Notes: generated by a model from the sequence alone, not told the origin. DNA of 64,000 nucleotides from an alpha proteobacterium SCGC AAA536-G10 (GCA_905182395.1 CAJJBL010000018.1:1-64000), one strand, 5' to 3'. Counted from the first letter of the stretch, positions 46,842 through 56,056 are shown. Numbers and translations: made by a program.

Positions 46842-47971
46842 ATTTCTTCAGTTAAAAAGTTTTTTATAATTTCTGTGTTGACGTCTTTTTTAATAAAAGA
46901 TTCTCCAATTTTATTATTTAAAATAAAAGTTAATTTATTATTTCTAGTTTTTTTATCATATTTAAATTTATCGAACATTTCATCGGATGAAAATAGTAAA
47001 TTAGGTATATCTTTTATAGCAGTAGGAAGGCCAGATTTTTTAAACAGGGCTTTTACTCTTTCAACTTCAGATTCTAAGCAAAACCCTAATTTTTTAGAAA
47101 AGCTGAATGCCATGCAAATTCCTATTGCTACGGCTTCTCCATGAATTATTTTTTTGTCATAATTTCCAATTGATTCTATAGCATGCCCAAAAGTATGACC
47201 AAGATTTAATAGTGCTCTTTTGCCGATTTCTTTTTCATCGTCTTGTATAATATCAGACTTTATAGAGCATGATGTAATTATTACTTTGTTAAGACTTATG
47301 TCATTAAGATTTAAGATTTTTTCAAAATTATCTTCTAACCAAATAAAAAAACTTTTATCTTTAATTAGACCATATTTAATGACTTCTGCAAAACCAGCTC
47401 TTAATTCTCTTCTTGGAAGAGTTTTGAGAATTGAAGTGTCAGCTATTACGGCTAATGGTTGATGAAATGTTCCGATTAAGTTTTTACCTAAACTACCATT
47501 CACACCTGTTTTTCCTCCAACAGAACTATCTACTTGAGATAATAAAGTAGTAGGTATTTGTATAAAATCTATACCTCTTAATAAAATAGATGATGCAAAA
47601 CCCGCTATATCTCCTACAACTCCTCCTCCAAAAGCTATTAAAAGAGTATCTCTATCAATATCAAAAGATAAAACACTTTCTAAAATATTAGTAAGTTGAG
47701 ACATGGTTTTAGTTTTGTCTCCCCCTGAAATTGCCATCAGATTTACTGAGGCAGCCTCTTTTTTTATTGATTGAATAAATCGATCAAAATGACTGTTAGT
47801 ACTTTTATTAATTGAAAAAAAATCATCATGAATAACAATCAACTTTTTATTGTTAATATATTTTTTTAATAGCTCTCCAGCCTGAATTAATAAATTATTA
47901 CCAACAAAAATAGGATATGAAGATTTGTTAATTTTTTTATTTATATTAACATTTATAATTTCTGGATTCAT
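46838..47971 (-). CDS. aroB: AroB, 3-dehydroquinate synthase
   Basis: AroB turns DAHP into 3-dehydroquinate, using NAD as a catalytic cofactor and a metal ion. AFGGGVVGDIAGFASSILLRGIDFIQIPTTLLSQVDSSVGGKTGVN is the NAD/substrate-binding core, KNLIGTFHQP follows, and metal ligands are in LNLGHTFGHAIE and HGEAVAIG. Length (377) is normal. It lies 23 nt after aroK and overlaps the transporter gene by 4 nt: the standard alphaproteobacterial aroK-aroB-hlyC order. Confidence 0.97.
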   Translation of the reverse strand: MNPEIINVNINKKINKSSYPIFVGNNLLIQAGELLKKYINNKKLIVIHDDFFSINKSTNSHFDRFIQSIKKEAASVNLMAISGGDKTKTMSQLTNILESVLSFDIDRDTLLIAFGGGVVGDIAGFASSILLRGIDFIQIPTTLLSQVDSSVGGKTGVNGSLGKNLIGTFHQPLAVIADTSILKTLPRRELRAGFAEVIKYGLIKDKSFFIWLEDNFEKILNLNDISLNKVIITSCSIKSDIIQDDEKEIGKRALLNLGHTFGHAIESIGNYDKKIIHGEAVAIGICMAFSFSKKLGFCLESEVERVKALFKKSGLPTAIKDIPNLLFSSDEMFDKFKYDKKTRNNKLTFILNNKIGESFIKKDVNTEIIKNFLTEEI

Positions 47972-47994
47972 TTTTAAAGTCTTTTTTTAATATT

Positions 47995-48546
47995 TTATTG
48001 TGCGCTTATTTCTATAATCTTATCTATTATTTGTTTTGTTGAAAGTGTATCTGTATCTAATTTATAATGAGCTAAAAGATAATGCTTTGTCCTCTTTTTT
48101 AAAATTTTATTTAAAGATGCTTTGATATCTCCCTGTATCATAGGTCTTTTTGAGGCATCTCCAACCCTTTTAATTAAAGTGCTAATAGAAGTGTTTAGCC
48201 ATATTACTTTTGTGTATTTTAGTAATAAGCTTCTAGTATCTGGATTATCAAATCCACCTCCACCAATACTAATTATTGCTTTCTCATTCTTTTTTTTAGA
48301 TTGTTCAATAGCATTCCATATCTGTTCTTTTTCAACTTTTCTAAAAAAAATCTCGCCATGAATTGTAAATATGTCTCTAATAGTTAAACTAAATTTTTTT
48401 TCAATTAATACATCACTATCATAAAAACTATAATCGAGCTCATGAGCAACTAAATTTCCAAATTTAGTTTTCCCTGTGCCCATCATTCCTATTAAGGTTA
48501 TTAGATTATGTTCATTTTTTATTAGTTTATTGATATTTTTTAACAT
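47995..48546 (-). CDS. aroK: AroK, shikimate kinase
   Basis: AroK phosphorylates shikimate at O3. Walker A is GMMGTGKTKFGN near residue 20, the shikimate-binding DSDVLIE follows, then FRKVEKE and ISIGGGGF, and the lid arginines are in RPMIQGD. Length (183) is typical. It is the first gene of aroK-aroB-transporter, divergent from the small membrane protein gene at 48705. Confidence 0.96.
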   Translation of the reverse strand: MLKNINKLIKNEHNLITLIGMMGTGKTKFGNLVAHELDYSFYDSDVLIEKKFSLTIRDIFTIHGEIFFRKVEKEQIWNAIEQSKKKNEKAIISIGGGGFDNPDTRSLLLKYTKVIWLNTSISTLIKRVGDASKRPMIQGDIKASLNKILKKRTKHYLLAHYKLDTDTLSTKQIIDKIIEISAQ

Positions 48547-48668
48547 TTAAATCAACTAAATCAAATATTTTTATTTGTACATTATATTATTAAAAAAATT
48601 TTAATGTATAATTAAATATTAGAAATAATCAATATTAAATATTTTTAGACAAAAACTCGCCATAATTT

Positions 48669-48724
48669 AAAATTATAAGTTAATCGAATATATATAGGAA
48701 AAAAATGAAAAATTATAAGTTAAT
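48669..48724. repeat. 16-bp direct repeat around the start of the small membrane protein gene
   Basis: AAAATTATAAGTTAAT occurs at 48669-48684 and again at 48709-48724, 40 bp apart. The first copy is in the leader and the second covers codons 2-7 of the 46-residue gene. It may be a small duplication. Confidence 0.7.
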
Positions 48725-48845
48725 AGTAATATTTTTTATCATATTTGCTGGTGCATTAACATTTTTGATAACATCTATAGAAATGCCTGTTCCTAAAAAA
48801 GAGATAACTAAAACATTAGACATTAATCATGATTCAGTTAAATAA
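48705..48845 (+). CDS. Small single-TM protein upstream of periplasmic protein gene
   Basis: This 46-codon gene is missing from the ORF track. It begins MKNYKLIVIFFIIFAGALTFLITS (a membrane helix), then IEMPVPKKEITKTLD. The pattern helix-(E/D)-x-P-x-P-...-(V/E)-x-K recalls tiny alphaproteobacterial proteins encoded beside aroK with a WDIPAPTQ.VEKVI-type motif; this comparison is from memory. It has an AGGA Shine-Dalgarno (TATAGGAAAAAAATG) and overlaps the next gene by 17 nt, suggesting coupled translation. Function unknown. Confidence 0.72.
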   Translation: MKNYKLIVIFFIIFAGALTFLITSIEMPVPKKEITKTLDINHDSVK

Positions 48846-50520
48846 ATTATTTATGCGTAATTTTTTTGTAAAAAACACTTTCAAATATTGTTTCTTAATT
48901 TTTTTAATTCTGCCAATAAATGTTTCTCTTTCGCAAGAAAAAGCTATTAAAAAAGATAAACTTTCATCTGTTAGTAAAAAACTTAATGTTTCAGTAAGTA
49001 ACTTAGATACGCCTTCAATAGGATCTATAGGAGTTAGAACAAGAGTAAATGATGTTATGCAATTAGATGTCTGGCAAGACATGAGCGCATCAGAAATTAT
49101 TCAACAATTAAATGATATACCTGACGTTGTTTCGAGTCATAATCTTCAATCTCTATTAATCGATTTATATTTGAGCACATCTAATCCACCTAAAGGGAGT
49201 ACAGATGAAATCATTAAATTTGTAGAGACTAAGCTTATCAAAATACGTAATAGCGGTCAAAATGATAAATTATATCAAATTATTAAACAATTACCTCAAG
49301 GAAAAAGATGGGAAATATGGAGACGTTGGTTAACTGAATATGAATTTTTAACTCATCGGGATAAAGAAACATGTGAACGAGTGAAAACAGAGTTGGCAAA
49401 TAAGAATGATTATTTCTGGCAAATGAGTCGAATATTCTGTCTCTCAATAGAAAATAAACTTAGTCAAGCTCAGCTTACATTGGATTTAATTAAGTCTAAA
49501 GGGTTTTCAAATTTAGCATTTGAAAATTTATTTAAAATTATAAATGGTGAGAAAATAAATTTTGTTTTTGATAATAATAATAATTTTAAAATGGAACCCA
49601 TTCATATTATTATGATGGATACCCTTAAAATTCCTATAAAAGTGAATTTTATTGCTGACTTTGGTGTAGAGTATACTAGTGCTCTTTTGGATTTGATATA
49701 CCTGTCTCCTAAAGCAAGATCCTTTCTGTTAGATAAACAAATAAATTACCAACAAGTTTCTTCAGAAACAATTATTGAGAACTATAAATCTGTAAGTAGT
49801 GGCTCTTTAGATATTCAGAAAAACTTTTCTTTATTTTTAGAGAGCCCTACAGGATATAATAGGGCTAATGTTTGGTTGTCAGTTGTGGCATTAAATGATG
49901 ATATCAAGAAAGCTGAAATAATTCTTAAGATAATCAAACATGAAATGACCCTGGGTAGATTGTCATATGTAATTAATATGTATTTACCTGTATTAGAAAG
50001 TATGAATAGTGCCTCATTAACAAAAGAGTTAAATGTATCAATACAAAAAATAAAAATAGCAGCTAATCCTAGTGTATTTTTAAATGACAATCTTGCAAAT
50101 ATTATTATGTTAAAAAAAGATACCGAATGGAATTGGGATATACTTTTAAAAGAAAACGCTTGGCAGTTAATTCCAGTTTTCGAAAATGCTGGCATGCTTC
50201 AACCTAAGTCTTTAAATTGGCTTAATGTTCTTAATAAAAATAAACAAGAAAATGTAGAAGAGCAAAAGTATAATAAATGGAATATAAACTCTAGTTTAGA
50301 AACATTTCTTTTAACGAAAGCTATCGAAGAAGCTTCTAATAATGATAATAAAACATTAGCATTAATTTTATTAGCTAGGTTAATTGGTAACAATCCTTTT
50401 GTAGATTTTGATATTAGTCAGCTTTTAACTATTAGAAAATCTTTATATAAATTAGGATTTGTAGATTTAGCAAATAATCTTACTGTTGAAATAATGACTG
50501 CAAAATTAATAAAATTTTAG
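48829..50520 (+). CDS. Exported helical protein of unknown function
   Basis: The 563-residue protein has a signal peptide (about residues 14-36, ending NVSLSQ). The mature part starts with a conserved-looking motif (SIGSIGVRTRVNDVMQLDVWQDMSASEIIQQLNDIP) and is otherwise all helical with repeated Leu/Asn-rich segments. Larger GC-rich relatives near aroK/xerD in Rhodospirillales-like genomes (some labelled antifreeze glycopeptide polyprotein by automated pipelines) share the N-terminal layout as I recall it. No catalytic motif is visible. It overlaps the tiny membrane protein gene and precedes xerD by 11 nt. Confidence 0.75.
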   Translation: MIQLNKLFMRNFFVKNTFKYCFLIFLILPINVSLSQEKAIKKDKLSSVSKKLNVSVSNLDTPSIGSIGVRTRVNDVMQLDVWQDMSASEIIQQLNDIPDVVSSHNLQSLLIDLYLSTSNPPKGSTDEIIKFVETKLIKIRNSGQNDKLYQIIKQLPQGKRWEIWRRWLTEYEFLTHRDKETCERVKTELANKNDYFWQMSRIFCLSIENKLSQAQLTLDLIKSKGFSNLAFENLFKIINGEKINFVFDNNNNFKMEPIHIIMMDTLKIPIKVNFIADFGVEYTSALLDLIYLSPKARSFLLDKQINYQQVSSETIIENYKSVSSGSLDIQKNFSLFLESPTGYNRANVWLSVVALNDDIKKAEIILKIIKHEMTLGRLSYVINMYLPVLESMNSASLTKELNVSIQKIKIAANPSVFLNDNLANIIMLKKDTEWNWDILLKENAWQLIPVFENAGMLQPKSLNWLNVLNKNKQENVEEQKYNKWNINSSLETFLLTKAIEEASNNDNKTLALILLARLIGNNPFVDFDISQLLTIRKSLYKLGFVDLANNLTVEIMTAKLIKF

Positions 50521-50531
50521 CTAGGAATTTT

Positions 50532-51491
50532 ATGATTACAAACAATAATTCTGAAGATAAACATGGAAGTGATTTGATTCAAAAATTAATTAACACTCTA
50601 AGTCTAGAAAGAGGGCTTTCTGAAAACACTAAAAAGGCATATAAAAATGACTTATATTATATGATTAAGTCATTTTCTAATCAAGGCATAAGCTTTATTA
50701 ATGCCAACGAAACTGATTTCCAAAAATTATTTACTACTTTTAAAGCTAAGAATTTGAAAGTTACTTCATTAAGTAGAAAGCTTTCTTCTTTCAAATGCTT
50801 TTATCAATTTTTAATAGAAGAAAATTATATTAGTGTTAATCCTTTAAATAACATTGATGGCTTTAAATATCAAAAAAACTTACCTAGTGCATTATCAGAA
50901 AATGAAATATCTTTACTTTTAAAAAAAGCTAGAGAGGATTTCAATAACTCAAATAAAAAATTAAAATCTTTAAGAACATTAACAGTCCTAGAAATTTTAT
51001 ATTCAACAGGCATGCGGGTCACCGAACTTTTAAATCTTCCACTATCTGATTTTATTAATTTAAATGACAAATTACAAATAAAAGGTAAAGGTGGAGTTTT
51101 TAGAATTGTTTTTTTTAATAAAGAGGCCAAAAGCATTATTCATTCGTGGATAAAATATAGAGATAGGGAAGAGTTATTTAATAATAACAGATATATGTTT
51201 CCAGAACGAGAAGGTTTAGGCCATATATCAAGACAAATAATATATAAAGATTTAATGGATTTATCAATTAGTATAGGTTTTAATATTAAAAATGTTTCAC
51301 CGCATAAAATCAGGCATTCATTTGCAACTCATCTACTTAATCGAGGAGCAGATCTTCGTTCTCTGCAAAAGCTTTTAGGCCATGCTGATATAAGTACTAC
51401 AGAAATTTATACATTAGTAGAGCCTGATAGGCTTTCAGGGCTGGTAAAAGATATTCATCCTCTTCGTAACATTGAATTTAAAAATAAATAA
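50532..51491 (+). CDS. xerD: XerD-type tyrosine recombinase
   Basis: This tyrosine recombinase (319 residues) resolves chromosome dimers at dif with XerC and FtsK. The N-terminal SAM-like core-binding domain spans about residues 12-110. Catalytic residues are Arg in TGMRVTELL, Lys in IKGKGG, HKIRH, the GH of LGHADISTTEIY, and the final Tyr in that segment. Its operon position between the exported protein and accA marks it as the housekeeping recombinase rather than a phage integrase. XerD versus XerC is decided by context and overall feel only. Confidence 0.9.
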   Translation: MITNNNSEDKHGSDLIQKLINTLSLERGLSENTKKAYKNDLYYMIKSFSNQGISFINANETDFQKLFTTFKAKNLKVTSLSRKLSSFKCFYQFLIEENYISVNPLNNIDGFKYQKNLPSALSENEISLLLKKAREDFNNSNKKLKSLRTLTVLEILYSTGMRVTELLNLPLSDFINLNDKLQIKGKGGVFRIVFFNKEAKSIIHSWIKYRDREELFNNNRYMFPEREGLGHISRQIIYKDLMDLSISIGFNIKNVSPHKIRHSFATHLLNRGADLRSLQKLLGHADISTTEIYTLVEPDRLSGLVKDIHPLRNIEFKNK

Positions 51492-51502
51492 GGTTTATAA
51501 TT

Positions 51503-52447
51503 ATGATTAGACATTTTTTGTCATTCGAAAAACAAATTTCAGATTTAGAAGGTAAAATAGAAGAGTTGAGACATATTTCTTCTGGAAGCAACATAAATAT
51601 TTCTGAAGAAATTGGTAAGTTACAAAGTGCAGTTTCTAGTGAATTAAAATCAACGTATTCACAATTAAGTGCGTGGCAGAAAGTTCAAGTTGCAAGACAT
51701 CCAGAAAGACCACATTTTCAAGATATAATAAACTATTTATTTGATGATTACATACCTTTATCTGGAGATAGAAGTTTTGCTGATGACAATGCATTAACAG
51801 GAGGGACAGCTTTTTTTAGAGGTAAAAGTGTTGTCATTATTGGGATAGATAAAGGCAAAGATACTAATGATAGAGTATTTAAAAATTTTGGTATGGCAAG
51901 ACCTGAAGGCTATAGAAAAGCCGTTAGATTGATGGAGCTTGCAAATCAATTTTCTATGCCTGTATTAATGTTTGTGGATACTGCAGGAGCTTATCCTGGC
52001 AAAGGGGCTGAAGAGAGAGGACAAGCTGAAGCAATAGCTAAATGTATTCAAAAAAGTTTAGAAATAAGTGTGCCAACAATTTCTGTAATTACAGGAGAAG
52101 GAGGTTCTGGTGGTGCTATCGCTTTAGCCGTAGCAAATAATATTTTAATGTTAGAGCATGCAATTTACTCTGTAATATCTCCTGAGGGATGTGCATCTAT
52201 TTTATGGAGAAGTGCTGGCAATGCTGAACAAGCGGCTGAAGCATTAAAGTTAACAGCTCAAGACATGAAGAAGTTTAAAATAATAGATGAAATAATTCCA
52301 GAGCCGATCGGAGGGGCTCATAGAGACCCTAAAGCTGTCATTCAAAAAATAGGAGACGTTCTTGAACGAAGATTATTGAACTTATTATCATTAAAAAAAG
52401 ATGAATTGTTATTATTAAAAGAAGAAAAATTTCTACAAATCGGTTAA
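51503..52447 (+). CDS. accA: Acetyl-CoA carboxylase carboxyltransferase alpha subunit
   Basis: AccA with AccD transfers the carboxyl group from biotin to acetyl-CoA, the first step in fatty acid synthesis. It starts FLSFEKQISDLEGKIEEL and contains QVARHPERPHFQDII, FGMARPEGYRKAVRLMELA, FVDTAGAYPGKGAEERGQAEAIA, and GEGGSGGAIALAVAN. Length (314) is typical. It follows xerD by 11 nt. Its end overlaps the convergent nitrilase gene by 15 nt. Confidence 0.97.
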   Translation: MIRHFLSFEKQISDLEGKIEELRHISSGSNINISEEIGKLQSAVSSELKSTYSQLSAWQKVQVARHPERPHFQDIINYLFDDYIPLSGDRSFADDNALTGGTAFFRGKSVVIIGIDKGKDTNDRVFKNFGMARPEGYRKAVRLMELANQFSMPVLMFVDTAGAYPGKGAEERGQAEAIAKCIQKSLEISVPTISVITGEGGSGGAIALAVANNILMLEHAIYSVISPEGCASILWRSAGNAEQAAEALKLTAQDMKKFKIIDEIIPEPIGGAHRDPKAVIQKIGDVLERRLLNLLSLKKDELLLLKEEKFLQIG

Positions 52448-53275
52448 GTATTTTCTTTGTGCATTCAAATTAGGAATGGCTAATCTTGCTTCTTTAACTA
52501 TATCTAAATTAATTTTGGCATTTATTAAATTTGTTTCTTTTTTAGCATCTGCTATAATTTTTCCCCAAGGTGAAATGATTAAAGAGTGACCATAAGTCTT
52601 TCTTCCTTTGCAATGGGTACCAGTTTGAGCAGGAGCTATGATAAAACATCCTGTTTCAATTGCCCTAGCTCTAAGTAGTGTATGCCAATGAAGTTTTCCT
52701 GTATTTTTTGAAAAAGCAGAAGGAACAGTAATTATTTCTGCACCATTAATAGCTAAATCCTGAAATAGTTTTGGAAATCTAAGGTCATAACAAATTGTCA
52801 TTCCTATTTTTACTATTTTTTGGAGCTTAACTTTGGCCAAAACAGCTTTAGACCCTGGAGAGTAAGTATCAGATTCTTTGTAACTTTCACCATTAGGTAA
52901 ATTAACATCAAACATATGTATTTTATCGTATTTATAGAGTGTCTTTCCATTTGGTCCAATTAAGAAAGATCTGTTAGTTATTTTGTTATTTGTTTTTATT
53001 GGCAAAGAGCCAATTAAAATATGAACTGAGTTGGTTTTAGCTATTTCTTTTAAAATTTTTAAACTTATATTTTCAGACTGAGTTTTGGCTAATTTTATAG
53101 TATTTAAAGGATCTCCTTGTATAGCAGTGGCACACTCAGGTAAGGCAATAATGTCAGAACCTAAATCAATAGCCTTATTTATTAAAGGTTTAATCATTTC
53201 TAGGGTATGTAATTCATTTGTTGTGGAAGTGTATTGAAGACATGAAACAGAAATTACATTTGATTTATCATACAT
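52433..53275 (-). CDS. Nitrilase-superfamily amidohydrolase (Nit1/Nit2-like)
   Basis: This 280-residue carbon-nitrogen hydrolase has the catalytic triad Glu (IALPECAT), Lys (YDKIHMFDV) and Cys (GMTICYDLRFP). RARAIETGCFIIAPAQTGTH and GHSLIISPWGKIIAD fit the Nit branch, whose known activities include hydrolysis of deaminated glutathione. A glutathione link suits its neighbour grxC, which overlaps its start by 8 nt. Substrate is inferred. Confidence 0.9.
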   Translation of the reverse strand: MYDKSNVISVSCLQYTSTTNELHTLEMIKPLINKAIDLGSDIIALPECATAIQGDPLNTIKLAKTQSENISLKILKEIAKTNSVHILIGSLPIKTNNKITNRSFLIGPNGKTLYKYDKIHMFDVNLPNGESYKESDTYSPGSKAVLAKVKLQKIVKIGMTICYDLRFPKLFQDLAINGAEIITVPSAFSKNTGKLHWHTLLRARAIETGCFIIAPAQTGTHCKGRKTYGHSLIISPWGKIIADAKKETNLINAKINLDIVKEARLAIPNLNAQRKYLTDL

Positions 53276-53531
53276 TTAATTCTTCTAATTTACCTAGTTT
53301 TTCAAGATTGAATAAATCATCACATCCTCCAATATGTTTTTTTCCAAAAAATATTTGTGGTACTGAAGTTTTCCCATTGGATTTAGCTATCATTTCTTTT
53401 TTTAGATTATAGTCTTCATCAACATCAATTTCTTGAAATGGAATGTTTTTATTTATTAATAAATTCCTTGCTTTGTAGCAATAACCACATAATGAACTTG
53501 AATACATAATAACTTGGGAGTTTTTTATCAT
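53268..53531 (-). CDS. grxC: Glutaredoxin 3-type dithiol glutaredoxin
   Basis: This 87-residue glutaredoxin has the active site CGYC in MYSSSLCGYCYKARNLL, the TSVPQIF cis-Pro segment and the glutathione-binding GGCDDLFNLE. The motif CGYC differs slightly from the usual CPYC, which may alter redox potential. It reduces protein or glutathione disulfides in the cytosol. The gene lies between mutT and the nitrilase gene; grxC next to a Nit-type amidase is typical in alphaproteobacteria. Confidence 0.93.
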   Translation of the reverse strand: MIKNSQVIMYSSSLCGYCYKARNLLINKNIPFQEIDVDEDYNLKKEMIAKSNGKTSVPQIFFGKKHIGGCDDLFNLEKLGKLEELNV

Positions 53532-53562
53532 AAATAATCCTTTAAATTATAAATCTTATTAT

Positions 53563-53985
53563 TTAATTTAATAATAAATCTTGTAAACTATAAATTAAAG
53601 AATCATCTGCTGGAGGCATATTATATTCTCTTAACTTATTTGCTTTAACCCATTTTATAGGATTGTTTTCCATAGACATAGGCGTTCCATCCCATCTTCT
53701 ACAAATATATAAAAGTAACAATAAATTAAATTCCTCATACTTAAATTCAGAAAAGGTAAGAGGTGCAATACACTTATTGTTAATGTTAATATTCAACTCT
53801 TCTTTAATTTCTCTTACAAGAGCATTTTCAGGGCTTTCATTTTTTTCTATTTTTCCACCAGGAAATTCCCATAATCCAGCTAAGTGTTTTTTCTTTGGTC
53901 TTTTTGCTATTAACACTTGATCATTGGCGTCTATTAAAGCAATAGCAGCAACAATTATTAAATTTTTAGGATCTGTAATCTGCAT
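53563..53985 (-). CDS. mutT: MutT-like NUDIX hydrolase (8-oxo-dGTPase)
   Basis: The protein is 140 residues long with the full NUDIX box GGKIEKNESPENALVREIKEELNI preceded by LWEFP. MutT clears 8-oxo-dGTP from the nucleotide pool, complementing MutM encoded elsewhere in this window. RPKKKHLAGLWEFPGGKIE is the canonical MutT-type approach to the box. It overlaps the end of argJ by 20 nt, an unusually long overlap but common for this gene pair's close linkage. Confidence 0.9.
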   Translation of the reverse strand: MQITDPKNLIIVAAIALIDANDQVLIAKRPKKKHLAGLWEFPGGKIEKNESPENALVREIKEELNININNKCIAPLTFSEFKYEEFNLLLLLYICRRWDGTPMSMENNPIKWVKANKLREYNMPPADDSLIYSLQDLLLN

Positions 53986-55198
53986 TTATACTAATATATT
54001 CATGAGTTAAGTCACAAGTGTAAACAGTTGCACGTGATTTTCCTACTCCAACGTCAGCAGAAATTATAATTTCTTTTTCTTGAAGATGCTTTGTTGCAAT
54101 TATTTCTGAATAGTTTTCTGCTTTCATTCCATTGTTTGTAACTAGTTCATCACCTATATAAATCTTAATTTTATCTCTATCTGCTCGTTCACCAGATTTT
54201 CCAATTGCCATTATAATTCTACCCCAATTTGCATCTTCCCCAGCTATAGCTGTCTTAACTAAAGGAGAGTTGGCGATAGAAAAACCAATTTTTTGAGCTG
54301 CCTTTTTTGAACTGGCGCCACTTATATTAATTGTTATAAACTTTGAAGCTCCTTCTCCATCTTTTACTATTAGCTTTGCTAAGTCTAGCATTAGACTGTT
54401 TAGATTTTCTTTAAAATTATTTAAACGCTTTTCAGATACATTTTTAATTTGATGATGTTTTGCTTTTCTTGTTGAAGCAAATAAAACAGTATCGCTTGTT
54501 GAAGTGTCGCTATCCACCGTAATGGAATTAAAACTTTTTTCATTAGCTTTTTGGAGTAATTGCTGGAGGATATCAGATGAAATATTAGCATTCGTAAAAA
54601 TAAAACCTAACATTGTAGCCATATTAGGTGCAATCATGCCTGATCCTTTAGCAATTCCAATTATATCAACTTCTACATCATCAATTAAACATTTTCGTGA
54701 TGAAATTTTTGAGAAAGTATCAGTAGTTCTAATGGTATCTGCAGCTTTTAGCCAGTTTGTTTCATGATTAGAATTCATACCTTTTAGGCCATTAATAATA
54801 AGTTCTGGATTTAAAACTTCACCAATAACTCCAGTAGAAGCCATAAACACTTCATGAGGGTTACAGTTTATTTTGTTAGATAAAAAATCAGTAACAATAT
54901 CAACAGTTTTTTCGCCTAAATGACCAGTAAATGCATTGGCATTCCCAGAATTAACTATAATAGCTCTAACTGATGGTTTTTCAGATGATATTAAATTATT
55001 TTTACTGTGAATGACTGGAGCACTGGCAGTTAATGATTTAGTGAAAACTCCTGCTATAGCACTACCTTCATCAAGTTGAATTAAGAGAAGGTCATCTTTG
55101 TTTTTAAAGGGTTTTTTTATGCCTGAAAAAATAGTAGATAATTTAATACCATCTAAATTATTTGTACTTTCAACTTCATTGCTTTTGTTTTTATTCAT
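53966..55198 (-). CDS. argJ: ArgJ, ornithine acetyltransferase (bifunctional)
   Basis: ArgJ transfers the acetyl group from N-acetylornithine to glutamate, closing the cyclic arginine pathway. The precursor self-cleaves before the Thr in IAPNMATMLGF, which then acts as nucleophile near residue 195. VNSGNANAFTG supplies the oxyanion-hole region, and GEDANWGRIIMAIGKSG is a conserved beta-chain stretch. The N-terminus (LDGIKLSTIFSGIKK) is typical. It lies 18 nt after the PrsA-like gene. With argH in the same window, arginine synthesis is supported. Confidence 0.96.
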   Translation of the reverse strand: MNKNKSNEVESTNNLDGIKLSTIFSGIKKPFKNKDDLLLIQLDEGSAIAGVFTKSLTASAPVIHSKNNLISSEKPSVRAIIVNSGNANAFTGHLGEKTVDIVTDFLSNKINCNPHEVFMASTGVIGEVLNPELIINGLKGMNSNHETNWLKAADTIRTTDTFSKISSRKCLIDDVEVDIIGIAKGSGMIAPNMATMLGFIFTNANISSDILQQLLQKANEKSFNSITVDSDTSTSDTVLFASTRKAKHHQIKNVSEKRLNNFKENLNSLMLDLAKLIVKDGEGASKFITINISGASSKKAAQKIGFSIANSPLVKTAIAGEDANWGRIIMAIGKSGERADRDKIKIYIGDELVTNNGMKAENYSEIIATKHLQEKEIIISADVGVGKSRATVYTCDLTHEYISINADYRS

Positions 55199-55216
55199 AG
55201 CATTGCTTTTTAAAAA

Positions 55217-56056
55217 TTAATTGTTGACCTTCTTAGCCACATCTTCAAATTTATTTATTATAATTTTTTGATTTTTTTTAATTTCTTTTTCTAAATTAAC
55301 CAATGATTTTTTTTTAATCATATTTATAATTTCTGGTTCTATTTCTGTAAAATTTTTAGGTTGAGATATTCTAACGTCATTTAATTTAATAATATGAAAC
55401 CCAAATTTAGTTTTGACAGGTTCCTTTGTAATTTGACCCTTATTAAGTATAAATGTTGCCTTTTCAAATTCTTTAACCATTTGTCCAGAACTAAACCAAC
55501 CTAGTTTGCCTCCAGTTTTCCCAGAAGGTCCAACAGAGAATTCTTTTGCCAAGTCAGAGAATGAGGCTTTATTATTTAATTTTTTAATAATATTTAAAGC
55601 CTCTTTTTCTTCTTTTACTAGAATATGGCTCGCATTATATTCTTTTGAAGATTTAAACGATTTTAAATAATTATTATAAAAATTTTTAAGATTTTTTTTA
55701 TCTAATTTCTGGCTTAGATAACTGTTAAGCCAATACTTTGCCATTATTTGTTCTTTACGTTTGTTAATTTCAGAAAGAACTTTTTTGTTTTTATCTAAGT
55801 TTTCTTTATAAGCTTGTTGAGCAATAAGATGTTGATTGATTAGTTCGTTAACTATGTTTGGATATAAACTAGGAAGAGGTTGCTCTTTAATTTTTGAAGG
55901 CAACTTTTCAAGAGCCATTAAAACATCTTTAGCTGAAATAATGTGATCATTGACTTGTGCTGCAATGACTTTGTTTGGATCTTGAGCAAAAGCAGAATTA
56001 AATGATAAAATAAAAAGTAATTTGATAATAATAAAAGTTTTTTTTAAACAAGACAT
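55217..56056 (-). CDS. PrsA/SurA-like parvulin peptidyl-prolyl isomerase
   Basis: This 279-residue exported foldase has a signal peptide (about residues 6-24, ending AFAQ), a SurA-N-like helical domain and one parvulin domain: ASHILVKEEKEALNII, FSDLAKEFSVGPSGKTGGKLGWFSSGQMVKEFEKATFIL and GFHIIKLND. Such proteins assist folding in the periplasm. It is divergent from secA, so an exported-protein chaperone and the export motor share one 137-nt control region; argJ follows downstream. Confidence 0.92.
   Translation of the reverse strand: MSCLKKTFIIIKLLFILSFNSAFAQDPNKVIAAQVNDHIISAKDVLMALEKLPSKIKEQPLPSLYPNIVNELINQHLIAQQAYKENLDKNKKVLSEINKRKEQIMAKYWLNSYLSQKLDKKNLKNFYNNYLKSFKSSKEYNASHILVKEEKEALNIIKKLNNKASFSDLAKEFSVGPSGKTGGKLGWFSSGQMVKEFEKATFILNKGQITKEPVKTKFGFHIIKLNDVRISQPKNFTEIEPEIINMIKKKSLVNLEKEIKKNQKIIINKFEDVAKKVNN

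Noticed and set aside
49815-50195. 126-residue minus-strand ORF
   Set aside because: Antisense to the exported helical protein gene; no Shine-Dalgarno or family pattern.
50532-51491. Tyrosine recombinase as a phage or island integrase
   Set aside because: Its packing between core genes, the absence of att-like repeats or cargo, and XerD-like motifs make it the housekeeping recombinase.
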